Below are positions 43,951 to 62,200 of a stretch of DNA of 64,000 nucleotides, in pieces. The notes beneath the pieces are model-generated. The model made no database searches. It was not told where the DNA came from and saw only the letters and a list, made by a program, of their open reading frames with translations. The translations under genes and the position numbers were made by a program. Source of the DNA: Pardosa pseudoannulata (Eukaryota > Arthropoda > Arachnida > Araneae > Lycosidae); contig CM063502.1 in assembly GCA_032207245.1 (NCBI GenBank), positions 132,056,473-132,120,472 on the forward strand, given 5' to 3'. How positions within the stretch are numbered: the stretch's first letter is position 1; the number at the start of each line of letters is the position of its first letter.

Positions 43951-44037
43951 GCAGCACACAATGCATCATATACGTTGCAAATACGTATTACACTAAATGA
44001 TACGTATTTGTAACGTATATGACACATTTCTTTGCTG
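43951..44037. repeat. 87-bp near-palindromic element
   Basis: A 25-nt arm (43966-43990, core CATATACGTTGCAAATACG) pairs with 43998-44022 at 23 of 25 positions around a 7-nt loop. The pairing extends outward, less perfectly, to CAGCA (43952) against TGCTG (44033-44037). It may be a small foldback MITE or a hairpin RNA gene. No clear target duplication. Confidence 0.8.
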
Positions 44038-44340
44038 TATATATTAAATCCACAGATGTTTTTGTAATATCAGAAATATTACTTATTAGCTATTTCCTGT
44101 GTTGGCAGAAAATTTTGGACTTTGTATGAAAATTTTATCTCAGTTAAAATACCTGCATTTTGGCTAACCAAAAAGAAATACAGCTTTGTTGACTATTTAT
44201 ATGTCAGATGTAATATAAAAAGGTTGAGTTTCTCGTTATGGTAATCATTATGTTGATTAGTAAGTTACTCTTAAAACAGGGATGAAAAGATTCGTTCCTT
44301 GTAAGTTTTGTACTAGTGTAAACTAAAATAAATTTTAAAA

Positions 44341-44710
44341 TCTAAACTGTTGCCCAAGGAAAATGTTTTTGCATGCTTATCAGCCCAGCCACGTTCAGAA
44401 TTAAGATATGGGGATGGAATGTAACTGATAGTCAGTATTATTTTATCTGAAGTAAAGTAAAACATAAGCATCTTTTTTACAATATATTTCTTTAACAGTT
44501 TTCAAGCTAAACATATTGCTTTAAAAATCTAAACTGCCTAATACAAGTTTCTTGCATACTTAAAAGTCCCATTCACTTTCAGAAATAAGATAGAATGTAA
44601 CTGAAAGTCAGTATTGCGTTATCTGAAGTAAAGTAAAATATAAGCACCTATTTAGCATTGTATTTCTTTAAGGATTTTCGTGCTAAACATATTGAACTAT
44701 AACTTATAGA
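44341..44710. repeat. Tandem duplication, period 187 bp
   Basis: TCTAAACTG at 44341 and 44528. Shared marks are GCAT-CTTA, TCAGAA-TAAGATA, GGAATGTAACTGA/AGAATGTAACTGA, GTCAGTATT, TTATCTGAAGTAAAGTAAAA and GCTAAACATATTG. About 80% identical by eye. Confidence 0.85.
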
Positions 44711-46240
44711 AAAAAGACAAATTTATAGAAAAGAGTTGCTTTAAGTAATTACAATTAAACAATCCTAGAGTGTCGAATAAATTCTTCCCGAAGACGCTAC
44801 AGCTATTCGAAGGCAAAGTTTTCAATACAAAAAGGAAAAATTGCATTTTGATCTCTATGAAGCATTTAGTTTTAATTTAATCTACAAAGAAAATATGGAA
44901 CATGTTTTAAAAATGTTTATAACTTTCACATAGAACTAAAACCATTGAACTTATTGAGGAGATTTATGAACTGATATATTTAAAAGCTCTAGAAGACATA
45001 GATATATTTTTATCTGTATGCGAGTTGAGTTTAAGGAATATTTCTACCGCATTCTATACTGATATGACTAGTAGTGTCATGAATTTCTGGTAGCACTAGT
45101 CTGGTATAGCTCCTGAAATGTGCAACATTTAGATATTCAGGTTGGAGAAACCGTTCATCTTCTATATTCAATAAATGAAACTCATCATTTTCGCAAAATC
45201 GTTTATTTCGTGGATATGTCCATTATTTTCAAGTTGTATTCATGGAGAATATTTCACATTCTCAGCGAAAAAAAAATAAAATCATACCAGGTAAAAAAAA
45301 CTTATTTATATTTTTACGAAGATACATTTAAATATGTTAAGTTATAAAAAATATCAAATATATATGTATTATTCTTTGCGTTATTATATTTTATCTACGA
45401 GTTTTATATTTTATGCTAATACTTTTATAACTACTTTTATAATAATATTTTTATGAATTAAATCATTGTATTTTTGTAGATATTTAAATATTTACATTTT
45501 ATTATAGTTGCTATTCAGTAATTTGTTTGAAAAGCGTATAAACTGAAATCTACCATATGCATTTAACACTTGTTATTTATTACATTTTATCTTATAGTTT
45601 GCGAAAAATATTACAGGTAATTCAGTAATAGCTTTTCATTTAAGTCTTACTTCGAAATAAAAAAGTCTATAAATTTACATACTCTGCTTTTAACCTAACT
45701 ATGAAATATAAAAAGAATCGGTTGTCTGGTAAAAACATTATAAATCAAGATAGCCCAAACTCTCATGAATTCAAACTATATTTCACGTAAGGTACATATA
45801 TGTCTTCGAAAACTTTTTCAAATTTGAATGGGTTACACAAGAAAATACCACCTAACGTGAAATAATGGTTACTGGACAGAACGGCAACTGATCATTGTCA
45901 TAATCCAAAAACTTTTCTTCAAAACTTTTAAACGTTGTCAGCAAAAGGACTCATCGGAGACAAATTGGAAATGAAATTTATGAGGTAGGGGGATTTTTTT
46001 TAAATATCTTGAAAACTGTTTTGTTAACTCTTTACTGCTCTAGTAATACGTCAAAATCTCAGGCAGAAAAATGTAAAAAAGTGCCATAGTAAAGAAACCG
46101 AAAAATAGATTACGATGGAATCCATAGTATTAAGTTTATTTATTAGTCAAAAATGTTTACAAGACTGAATTATAAAAATTCAATTCAAATGAAATTTATA
46201 AGGATTACCGTATGCGGAATTCACTAGAGTAATTAAGGTT
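44711..46240. other. AT-rich DNA, no gene seen
   Basis: The frame at 45120-45347 (75 codons) is unrecognised and AT-driven. Confidence 0.4.
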
Positions 46241-46467
46241 TTAACACTTTATCTACTGACGGTACTTATAAGTATCAATTACTTTAACCATTTATCTAAT
46301 GATGGTGCTTTTCAGCACCACTTTAATTAATTAGTTCTAACAAATTAATTTTCGCACGGGGGAGATTTTTTTACTTGTATATTCTTTAATTATCAATACG
46401 GCAGCTAAAAAAAGGATATTTATGAAGAAATTTTCAGTAGTTCATAATGCAGTAGATAAAGGGTTAA
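46241..46467. mobile_element. TTAA-bounded MITE with a doubled left end
   Basis: The right end is AGTAGATAAAGGGTTAA (46451-46467). Two matching left ends occur in tandem: TTAACACTTTATCTACTGAC at 46241 and TTAACCATTTATCTAATGA at 46284. Both are close to the complement of the right end (TTAACCCTTTATCTACTG). Each left end is followed by a small hairpin, GGTACTTATAAGTATC and GGTGCTTTTCAGCACC. The TTAA flank and short inverted ends suit the piggyBac superfamily. No coding capacity. Confidence 0.65.
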
Positions 46468-46935
46468 AATGGTTATTTATCATTACCTTTATACTATTCT
46501 AAAAGCTGCAAATGTTAAATGAATGTTCTAAGACTGACAAAATTAAACAATGATATAAAATTTATGTCACAACATAATAATTGCTTACGCAAACACTGTA
46601 TACTTATCAAGAGAAGAAAATTTTATATAATAAATGGTGTACTTAATTGTAACAAAAGAGAAGTATTTCAACAATGTTTATGTGAACGATATAAATCATT
46701 GGTATAAGAAATTTGGGTATCTAAAAATAAAGATATAATATAAAAAAGGACTTGTGTAAAAGGATTAATGTAATCCTACAGTTAGATAAGTTTTCACCTG
46801 CCAGACTAAAATATTAAATAGAACTCTAATTTACCACAAAGTCATTGGATAAATTATATCCATATCTGTAGGGCTCTCTAAATAAATTATATCGATATCT
46901 ATACGGCCCCATAACCCATAAGCTTCCCAATTTTT

Positions 46936-47165
46936 AGCAATATTATTTCGTAGCACAAGGTATTTGGAACATTATATAACTCTTTTTTTTTAAGAATAGA
47001 AGATGAAGATTGTTTCTAACCTACAGAAGTCCCCTCTCCCATTGCCCTTCCCATGTTTAAGCAATTTTATTACATAGCTCAAGGAAATTGATTTAACAAA
47101 TTATTTTTTCTTTGGGAATAGAAGTCATATGAATATTGCTTCTAAATAAGAGTTTTAAACTTGCC
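46936..47165. repeat. Diverged tandem duplication, period about 122 bp
   Basis: AGCAATATTATTTCGTAGCA at 46936 corresponds to AGCAATTTTATTACATAGC at about 47059. Later GAATAGAAGATGAAGATTG matches GAATAGAAGTCATATGAATA. A C-rich patch (CCCCTCTCCCATTGCCC) separates the two. Confidence 0.55.
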
Positions 47166-47599
47166 CATCGGGAAGTTTTTGGTTAAAAAATATTTATAAG
47201 CAGAAAATTCAAGAACTGGCGGACAGTTTAAAAAGGTAATTTTCAGTACATGAATACTCGTTAGCTATGTCCTTTAGCTAAAAAAACCCTGATGTGGGGA
47301 AATTTCCCCACCCTCAAACTAAATGCATGGATTATCAAAACAAACTCGAGTTTCTTTTCCAAAGAAATAATAACTATTTTTTGTTAATTTGAAAGGTAGT
47401 AGGATTTAAAAGGTGCTCATACCATTAATATATCTTTGACCCAGTTTTCGGTTGATAGATATATATTCTGCAAACTTTATCTCTTTCTTGCGTTCTAAAT
47501 TTTAGTTTCTAATGAGAATACAACAAGCAGTGGTTTATTTCTTTATAGCCCTTTTCAGAAGAGATAAACAATGAAACTAGTTTTCAAATATTGCTTATA

Positions 47600-47836
47600 T
47601 TAACCCTTTCAAAGGCCGTGAGAAAATTATTTCCCTCCTGCAGAATCTTACAAAATACATATGTTGGGAAAGCGAAACCCATTACAATATATTGGCCATG
47701 CTATTATAACGATGGGAAAACTGATTCCCGCTTCAGTTTTACGCTGACATCTGTTATTTGATCAATTGAATATAATTATCATTTTTGTTTTGTTGCGTTT
47801 GTTGTGCTAGAAATAAATGGTCCACTAAAGTGTTAA
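47600..47836. mobile_element. Candidate TTAA-bounded MITE
   Basis: Starts TTAACCCTTTCAAAGGCC and ends GGTCCACTAAAGTGTTAA, whose complement TTAACACTTTAGTGGACC resembles the start. The length of 237 bp is like the other TTAA elements here. Only the ends resemble them; the interior differs. Confidence 0.5.
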
Positions 47837-50800
47837 AATATAAGTCAAATATACATTCTATTTAAAGTATAACGCTCTTTAATTCTCGATAAAAAATAAA
47901 CCAATAAGACCGCCTGAGTTTATTTGGTCCGTGAATATCAAGGTAAAAGGAAAACCGAATTTAACTTTAAAGCATGCGTACTGAGCAACTTTACAATAGC
48001 GCGCGCATCATATTTTTAGAACTGTTATTTTATCATTTTATGTACAAAAAATAACGGAAATGAATGAATACTAGTAATAAGTTTGTAATTTGTTTTATTA
48101 GTAACACTAATATCAATCAAAATTATGCCATTTTTTCCACTCATAAAGTACCAGTCTCAATATCTTGAGTATTTGTCTTCTATAGCAAGTTTATATATTT
48201 ATTTGTACATTTCAAAATTTCATCAAGCGCATTTAAATAAATTATTTTCAAAACTGATCATATTACATCCTCTGTATTCCATGTTGTTTGAGGTCATGTA
48301 AAATTAATTTAATATTCATATTTTTTTGTCTTTGAGAATTTTCCATGCTTCTCTTTTACCACTTCTCTTTTTTGCCACATTTTATCTGAATCATTAATAT
48401 CATCACATACCGAATTATACTATTCATATTCAGTACTGATATTATTTATTTCTATAACTTCTTATTTGAAATCGTTATCGCTCTCAAATCCAAATGTTTA
48501 CTTCATTTCTTTTTTTTCATCAAATAATTCTTAAAGTGTGTCAAAAAAACAGCTAGTTCTGTATAGTTTTTTTGACATAAAAGCCTACAGAAAATTATAG
48601 AGTCAGTTTTATACAAATTAAAATAATATGGGCCAATTATTAACACACATAAATATTTCCTTCAGGGCCAAGTACATGTCATGAATCTTATGTACAGTCT
48701 ACCACGTAGCACAATAGCCTGCTTAAAAAATATTATCTTGTGATTTTTTGCTTGCATATTTCATGGGTCGGAGAATGACTGAAAGGTAGCGACATGGGGA
48801 AAAAAGATATCAAACACCAAATTTGAGGAAAAATTCGAGAATGTGGGCATATTGAAGTGTTAATAAACTTTGGAATTATCATTGTCCTGTCTTTTAATAA
48901 TACTTATTGTTTAGTTTACCTCATAGCTTTAACAAAAATTAGGCATTCTAATATTTAAGTAAAGAACCTATACTCTCTATAAAAACTTGCTGCCGAATGT
49001 GTTAACCCTTTATACCACCATGTTTAAGAATAGCAACATATCATAAATTGATATCACTTGCAGAATAAGCTTTAAGAGAAAATATATCTAACTGATGCTG
49101 TCATGCAAAAGTTAAAAAAATACAATTTATTAAATTTTGACCTTAAGGGAAGAGAATTTATCGAAAAAATAAATATCAAAAGTCTCTTACCTTTTCAACT
49201 TCGGGTTCTGTGGGAAGCACTGGAAAGATGTATTTTTCAATCACGATTTAAAGATGAAGCCTTTCGTAACGAATAATACATTTATTTAACATGACGAAAC
49301 ACTAAAACACGTACATTATAAATAGATTATAAGAGAACAACTCAAAAAATAAAATAAAATAAAAAAATCGTTCTTCTCTTTTGCTTTGTCATTCGGCAAG
49401 GGAAAAACTTTAAAAAAAAATACAAAAGGAAAAAACCATGGATCATAGTTCGTCTTTCAATTTTCCGCACAATTATAACAACAATATAAAGGTTGTAACT
49501 TTAATTTCCTTATCAATGTTTAAATGCTTCGCTTAAACAATTATATTGCTAGTATAAACTTTGTATTTGTTATTTTTTTAAAGGGGAGATTATAGAAGAA
49601 TATTTCTTCCAAATATAATTTTCAAACCTTTACTTAATGACAATTATTTTTGTAAAATGATTAAGAATATTCCTATGAGATATAAATTTTTGTTATTTTT
49701 AAAAATATACTTTTCATGGCAACAAATTCTCAGTTTTATGTTTTAAATTCTTTTAGTTATTTTTACATGCTTGAGATAACAGAAAATATTATTTTAGCAA
49801 TGGCCGAGGTGCGAAGGTAAAAATTGCCTATCCGGTGTTGAATGGAAAAGATTTAGACAGAGAAAGCTTAAAAATGTGGAGTATCTTTTTTATTCTAAAG
49901 TATTGTTATGTTTGTCACTCTATGCTGTTGTTTTTGGAGAACATAGAGGCTTGGCACTACTAGTTATAATACATTTATACACAAGCGATTTCTCTCTACA
50001 TTATACCCTTCATTTTAATATGGGATATATAATTAGAAGCATAGTAAAATGTAGGTGGAACCTATCCCAAAATGTCCACATTACCACAGGAGAAAGATTA
50101 TGATTATTCTAAAATTAAAGTTACAGTGTTCAATATACGTATTTTACACGAAGTATCAATTATACTAAGGCATTTATATTGGACTGAAACCAACTGTAAA
50201 AGAGGTTATTCTTTTTTTAACAACCAGTTATCGAAGCCAAGCTTAAATGCTTAAATTTCAGAATAGAAAAAACAAGATAATTACGTTATGACTCAAAATT
50301 AATAGAATATAAAGTTAATCTTATTTGTTTCTAAAATGCCATTGCTGCTAGTTACTCTTAAACATTTATTTTTGGTTTGTATTCGTTTGATTCTGTTTGG
50401 AGAGTACGGTAGACTGTTTTTCTACATGAATTTTGCTAGCACCTTTTTTATTTTAATTTATTTTACAACTTTATTTTCTAGAGACAGAATGACATCATTC
50501 CCCTCTGTAGATTATAGGCTATCATTGATTTCAATGTTATTTGTTTGTATACCCTTGTTTACCAAACTACATACATATTTTAATTTTCCCATCGTAATTC
50601 CCTTTATAGCTTCTATTTTTGCTGAGTTATTGTTTTTATGCTGCTGATTATAAGGGCAACACTCAAACTAAATATACTCTAGAAATTTTAACGTTAAAGT
50701 AAAAACTAATATTTCTAGAAAGAACACATTTTGAAAAAAATAATCCAGTTAGAAATTATTTTGTAAAAAAATTAATTAAATATAATGGATTATAAAACAT

Positions 50801-52255
50801 CTTTATTATATACAAAAATTATTTGAATTATGCGTGTATTATATCACCAGAAGGCACGTTTAGTAATATCTAATCACTATTTCATGTAACTTGTAAATTT
50901 TTCTGATATTTATCTAAGAAATTTTTAAAGGAAAAATAGAGAAACAGAAAGTATACTGGGCACGAATGCTACTCTTTGCATTGAAAATAGTTGCTGCTTA
51001 AGGCGTGATACAAAATATTATTCTCCGGTGAAAACTTGTGTCATCATATTTCATATTTTCCGAGAGATTTGCTAAAGCCTTTTCCGAAATCCCCCTTTGC
51101 TGTTTTTATACTTCTTTTAAGCTGTCTATTATGGTAACTACAAACTATTTGAAGTCTAACAAAAGTTAAAAACCTCAGTGTAAATCAAATTCCTGGAGAA
51201 AATTAATTAACAATCTTTTTTTTGCAAAATACCTTACTAGTACATTTTAACAGGTGCAGAGGAACAAAAGGGGGAATTAGGCCCATTTACATTGTTCTTA
51301 AGTAAATTAGGGTAACACTTTTTTAACAGCCACTGAAGTATAAAAAGAATGTTTTAGAGCTGTTTTATGTACAAAGAAAAATAGTACATATAATCGAGTG
51401 CATTTAGATTTTTTATTTTTTGTTTGTTTGTTTTTTAATTTGAAATACAAAATTGAAAAAATACATATCTAAATTCCTTATGTGAAAAACACTGTTTTAT
51501 GTGGCCAATTTCTAAATTAAATTCATATACTATTTGCTTATTTGCATGTTCATCTTTTGTAAAGATATAGTACTTATCTAGTCAACAACAAGAATGTTAT
51601 GCGGGTTAAAAAAAAGTGCTGACTTCTCAATGTAATTTCACATAAGTTAAAATGGAATTAAATTAGGAACTACTATCAGTCATTTGTTCTTGATTCTTTA
51701 ATTTCATTTGGTTACCACTTAGATAATTTACTTTTTATTAATAAACATTCGCAAAAGGTTTTTATTCTTTGGTTTCTATGTATGTTACTTACTTTAATAT
51801 TTGCTATAATGCTTTTACTCACTATAATATTTTGGTTTATATACTGATCGATTATTTTTATTAAGTACATTTGTTTAAACTCTATTTATATTTAACATAT
51901 ACAATTTTTTTTAAACTAAAAAATTTAAGATTTTAAAAATTCTTTAAAAATTCCATTCAAACATGAAAAAGTAAGTTTAGTGTTATGTATATAGTTTTAG
52001 TTCTCTGTAATCAAAAAAGGTGACATTAGAAGGATTCATATTAATAAAATAATAGAAAATATTTTTGGGGTAGAGACAAAAATTAAGTTTACAAAACAAA
52101 TTACATAAATTCTGATTGAGATTTCGTAGCGAAGACGAATAAGCAGGAATTTCAAACTAATAAATTTTCTAATGTCTTAAATAAGTGTTACATTATCAAA
52201 AATTTATGTAAAACTACGGTAGATAATTTTCTTCGGTGCAAAATATATTGTATTA
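47837..52255. other. Long AT-rich stretch, no firm gene
   Basis: The longest ATG frame is 50336-50647 (+, 103 codons, MPLLLVTLKHLFLVCIRLIL...). It is almost wholly hydrophobic with about three possible membrane segments, but AT-rich DNA readily yields such frames and no family is recognised. Overlapping 75- and 60-codon frames at 49876-50254 are equally weak. A TTAACCCTTTATACCACC at 49002 resembles a MITE end, but its partner is unclear. Confidence 0.35.
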
Positions 52256-52376
52256 AATTCTTTAAACGTAAAATAACTAAATTCAAGGGGTTAGTTTAGC
52301 ATTGTATATATTTTAAAATTAAAATATTCATTTACGTTAATTTTTACTTAAATTCCGTAGAGGAAATAATAAGTAC
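52256..52376. repeat. Dispersed repeat Z, copy 2
   Basis: Second copy of 42241-42375, with the middle (after GGGGTTAGTTTAGC) replaced by unrelated AT-rich sequence of slightly different length. Confidence 0.85.
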
Positions 52377-54600
52377 TTGTAAGCTTTCAAGAACAAATTT
52401 TTTAATCAGTAATAAGGTAACTTCAGTTTGCTTACTTTCATAAAATTGCCCCTAAAGCACCATTAAAGGCCAGTTCTTGTCACACCGTTTGTTAATGCAA
52501 TGGAAGTATTTAATGCTTTTTGTATAAATAGTTTAATTAGATGGTAAGGTCATTAATTTCAAGTTATTTTAGAACTGCTGGCAACGTTTTCAATATATTT
52601 TCCTTTCAATAATTATGAAATTGTTGAAATCAATGTATTAATTGAAAATTAAAGGTGTAATGCAGTAGTTTAGAAAGAAATTTTATATTTGAGTAGTTAA
52701 AATGTAGGGAAAGTTAAACGTAAAATTCCAAAATGCTAGGATTAAGTGTTTCAAAGCATAAAAGATATGGATCTTAAAATGGACATGGATCTTTTTTTAA
52801 ACATTTTCAGTTAGCAAGAAAAATAACTAGAAGGACTTAATTGCCGTATAGCTCTCTCCCAATTCAGGTATTTATCTGAAATCAATATCGTGGTAATTAT
52901 TCGGTATGTACAAGACTAATAATTATGTAGTTTGTGTTGTGTAAATTATTTTGAGTTAAAATTAAACCAAGGGTACTTGAGAGGCTCCAGACAATTTTTA
53001 TGGTATAAGGAAATGACACCAACAAAATTAAAAACACTGATTCAATAGTTAACCAATTAAAAAAAATTTTTTAGACTAAAATTTAAACTTAAAATTCTAC
53101 TCATATATAAATGTTAGCAAACTGATTTTTGCAACAGATCACTTAACACACTTAATCAGTCATGGAATATAATTTGCACTATCATTCAAAATTCCCTAAT
53201 TTCACTTCCTACTTTGAAAGTTTAACATTAATTATAACACAAATCAAATAATTTTCAATGAGACAATAAAAAGTTTGTTTCACAAAAATTATAACCAAGA
53301 AAATTTTTAGATTACATTCCACGAACTTTTAGATTTTATATACTTTATCTTCCGGTTCTAAAATTAAAAAAAAAATTATAAATTTTTTGTAGAGTTTATG
53401 CTTGTATGGAACTTTGGTAGAATATTAAATAATGTAAATGTCTATATATAAATTTTATTCAGAGTTTATAATGCATGAAAAAAATTGAAAGAAAACAGAC
53501 AATTACGCTCTAAAGTAAATCTTACCGGTAAACCATCAATTCGAAATAAATATATGGATTCTTTACTCTTAAAAACGATTATTTAATTTCCTTTAAAGAT
53601 TGTTTTAAAAATTTACATGTATTAAATTATTTCATTTAAAAATGCTGAATTAAAATCTGCAAAAAACCTGTTGCAGCTCCTAATTCCCTAAATGATTTTT
53701 AGAAGGAATTTTAAATAATTTTAGGTTTTTAACAAAATCAGAATTATGTTACTGCTCGCGTAACTACATATTTCATAGTAGTGAAACTTTTGCAATTTTA
53801 CGAAGCACAGTATTTAGGGTGACTCCAAAATTGAGATGTAACCTAACACTTAATTCCATTGAGAAACTTTATTTCCCACGTCTTTGAAAATTGCCCGTGA
53901 TACTCAAGGGTGATATTTCACGTATAGCACCTTAGGGAACACTAATGTGGAATATAAGAGCCGTCTACACTTGCAACTTGCAAGGTCAGACTGGAAAAAA
54001 TATATATAAACATAAAACTGTCTAGAAATGTTTCTGTTAACTTTCAAACTGACAATGCTCATATTATAATATTTCTATACATGAAAACCACATTAACTTT
54101 TATGTAATTAATAAAAAATGTTTTAAATTATCTTTCAGTAATGAGTATCAATTGAAAAACTAAGTAGTAAACAACACAGTAAAATGTAACTATATATACC
54201 AAAGAGTGGTCAGTTTTGTTGAAATACATACATTACTTGATAAAAGAAGATTAAGAGCTATGAGTCAACAAAATGAAAGTTATATTACTTCACTTGCTTC
54301 CACTAGACAGAAACAAAAACAATATCATAAAGTTAGTCACTTGTAAAACACAAAAGTTACTTAGATTGCGTATGCACTCTCTAAAATATCTAAAAATAGG
54401 TCATTTAAAGACGTTATATCATCATACTCTTCCCAGTATATATAATTTAATATTTGTTATGCAATTCTTATAAAAAGTTTTAGTAAATATTAATTTCTTC
54501 CTAAATGCCTTAATTACGCCTTTATATCTATTTATATGTAGAGCTACAGAAACTGTGGAAAGCATAAATTACCACATTTCGACATGTACTTAAGCAATAA
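52377..54600. other. AT-rich DNA, no gene seen
   Basis: No recognisable frame. The 66-codon frame at 54273-54473 is unrecognised. Confidence 0.4.
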
Positions 54601-54624
54601 TTCGAAACATACATACACGCATAT

Positions 54625-59225
<4,601 letters not shown>

Positions 59226-62200
59226 TTAATAGATGTAAGGTGGTAATATGTAAATTGTTGTTTTATGCCAAAGTTTTAGGTACCCTAAGTTTTGTTTCGG
59301 TTTTATAAAGTTTATTTCATAAAACGTTATTTACATTACTAAACCTCTTTGTCTTATAAATTCTCTTCATTTAACTAATTTTATTTTTTATAAATCTCTA
59401 ATATTAATAGTAATACTTTTTCATTTATTAGTATTGTTTCATCTATCTAGATCTATATGTCTAGATTTTTCTTGTCTAAGTTTTTACGCTAACTGTGACA
59501 TCTCACATTTATTTATTTTCCCTTTTTAAAAAACTTTTATCATAGTCATGATTTTCATTTGTAAAGTTTACAAAGGTACTATTTTTTATAAACTGCTTTC
59601 ATATTTTAAAACTCATACTTTCCAAATAAATTTTAAAATGGATGATTTAACATCTGAAACGAGAAATCAAAATAAAGTATCTCTAAATAATGTTTTAAAT
59701 TTACTCCAATTGAGCCGATGTTATTTATCCCGCATTCATCGTAGGCAAATTCCTCATTTTCTCGCACCTATCTTGGAAATTGTTTAGTGACGTTCCCTTG
59801 TTTTTAGATTTATCTTTTTAGAGTAATAGTAAAGGAATTTGTTTATGTTGATAATATAGTTTGAGAGCCATGTGGACGAAAAAATATGCCTGGAATCATT
59901 CTAATGGCCTTACAACAAGATCAAACTGTAAGTGTTAAAAAAAAAAACAGTTTCAGTTTACAATATCTTTTCCGATAAAGAATGCATGGATGTTTGGAGC
60001 GATAATAAAAGTCTTTTAACACTCTTAAGCACCTAATCACATTTCAATCTGAAGTAAATGGGTTTAAATATTTAACCTATCATACGAGATTTCTATACAA
60101 TCTTCATCCGTTAAAAGAATCCTTAACTAAATCGTTACTTTTTCTACGCGAAAAGGTGACGTGTGATAAGACCTTTAGATCATCAGAGGATATTTTAAAA
60201 ATGGTGTTGTCAACTTAGGTGGAAACACTCACTGCTTCAATTAAATACTAGAATAGAATAATAGTTAGAATAGCTAAAAACTACAATAAAAATAAATAAA
60301 ACCTATTTTTCATTTTATCATTTTCTCTGTTTTGTCCATACGTGGATATATCGGCTACCTTTGTCTCATTTTAATATTATGTATCCTTGCCATATTTGAG
60401 CATAACTTCTTTGTAGTTCTTTGCAGTCTTGAGCGGATTTACATTTTAATTTGTGTTAAATCTTTAACTCCCTGCTTTTAGTGTGCGTATTTATTTAATT
60501 TCCTTTTGAGTAAGCTTCCAATCTATATTTAAACATAATTATGATACTTTGTTATTTTATCTTTTGCATTGCTTTGAAATGGTAACTGTTATTAAAATTT
60601 GATCACCCTTTCTTTTCAGTTTATATTTCTTAAGTAATTTATGTCCTGTTTTTAAAATTGTTTAAATGAATTATATCATACTTTAATTTTCTTTCTTCTT
60701 TGGTTAATCAATTTATATCTATCATTATTTCATCCCCTTTTTTTTCAGTTTTGATTGTTGTCTCATCGCATAGTTTCTTTTAATCTATTTTCAGTTTATA
60801 TCCAATACTATTGAATTTTTATTTTTACTACCCCCACATTCTTTCATAAAATAAAATTATTACTCTTAGATTAAACGGTTTACATTTTATTTCATTCCCA
60901 TTTTCAATGGTTTGATAATTTTACTTCAAATTTTAAATTCTTGTTAACCGTCGTCATTCTCTTTATATGAACAGGAGAGTCCTGATTATCTGGACAAATT
61001 GAGATCAAGGTTCATCCTGTTAAAGAAAAATTCCCATAATTTGAGAAACTATAGAAAAAGCCAATGATGCTATTATTTGGGTTACTTTCCTTCACACTTT
61101 TTTTGGAAGCATGACTAGTAGTTATAATATATTGCATATTTTAACATATTACCAATGGCGTGTTTAACCTTTTTTAAGGCACATAAGCTATACATATAAA
61201 TACATATTGTAAACATTACATATAATGCATGTGGTTTTCAGAAAATATATTTTTAAAAAGTCATTTTGAGGGAGAAATAAATTCTTCTTAGTGTTCTGTT
61301 TGATACAAACTATTATTTTTGTTTCTGTCTGACAAGACACAGGGGAGAGAACAAAAAAAATAATTCAAGTGAGGATTATGTAAAATGGACTAGATAGAAT
61401 ATCCAAAATAGCATATGAGAATGTCCCGTGTTCTGATTTCTATAGATTTGAATTTGTGTCGTGCTAATATAAAAAGTTATTAAAATGATAATAAGAGCAA
61501 AAGTTATCAAATCATTTTATTGTGCAGTCCTATCCCACCTCAGTCAGTAACAGTACTAAAATTAAAAACGGATTTTCATCAGAAAAAAATATGGTGAATG
61601 GATAAAAACGCATAGTCCTTTATCGATCTGGTTGATTGGACAATCCGGTTTATTCGCTTTCGAATAATATATTATATTACTAGCGTAGTCTCATTTTCAC
61701 TGTTTTGGCACTGTATTCTTCATTTTTTAGCCTTCTCTTGTGATAAATCTGTTTACAATCTATTTACATAACGGAAATAAAATAATGGAATATAAATTTA
61801 CATATATTTCAAAAGCACTCCTATTTCTAGTCATTTTAAATTATTTTATTACTGTTTAGTATTTTTTCACGTTTTGATAGACTGTTTATATTTGTCACCA
61901 TCTTGTATCCATTTTAATGGTGTTTTTTTCATGTATGAGTAACAAAATAATGCGAAAATGTTCAGTTTATTATAATATAAAATATACGTAATATTTTATA
62001 AATCTTTCAATTCTTACATTTAGTGCGTTCAATAATTTATTCATTCATTTATAGTCACATAATTTAACGAATTTCTTTCTCCATTTTTCGCATATATCGT
62101 TTACCTATAGTTATCGTTTACCGTTTTTGTTCTCTTGAAATATAATAGATCGAGGTTTTACCGTATTTGATATGTATACATTCATCAGAAAAAATACTTT

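Noticed and set aside
49002..49114. Another TTAA MITE starting TTAACCCTTTATACC
   Set aside because: The only possible partner end (AAAAGTTAA near 49106) matches too few bases to call.
50336..50647. 103-residue hydrophobic membrane protein
   Set aside because: Composition is what T-rich DNA gives by chance; no family motif, no flanking support.
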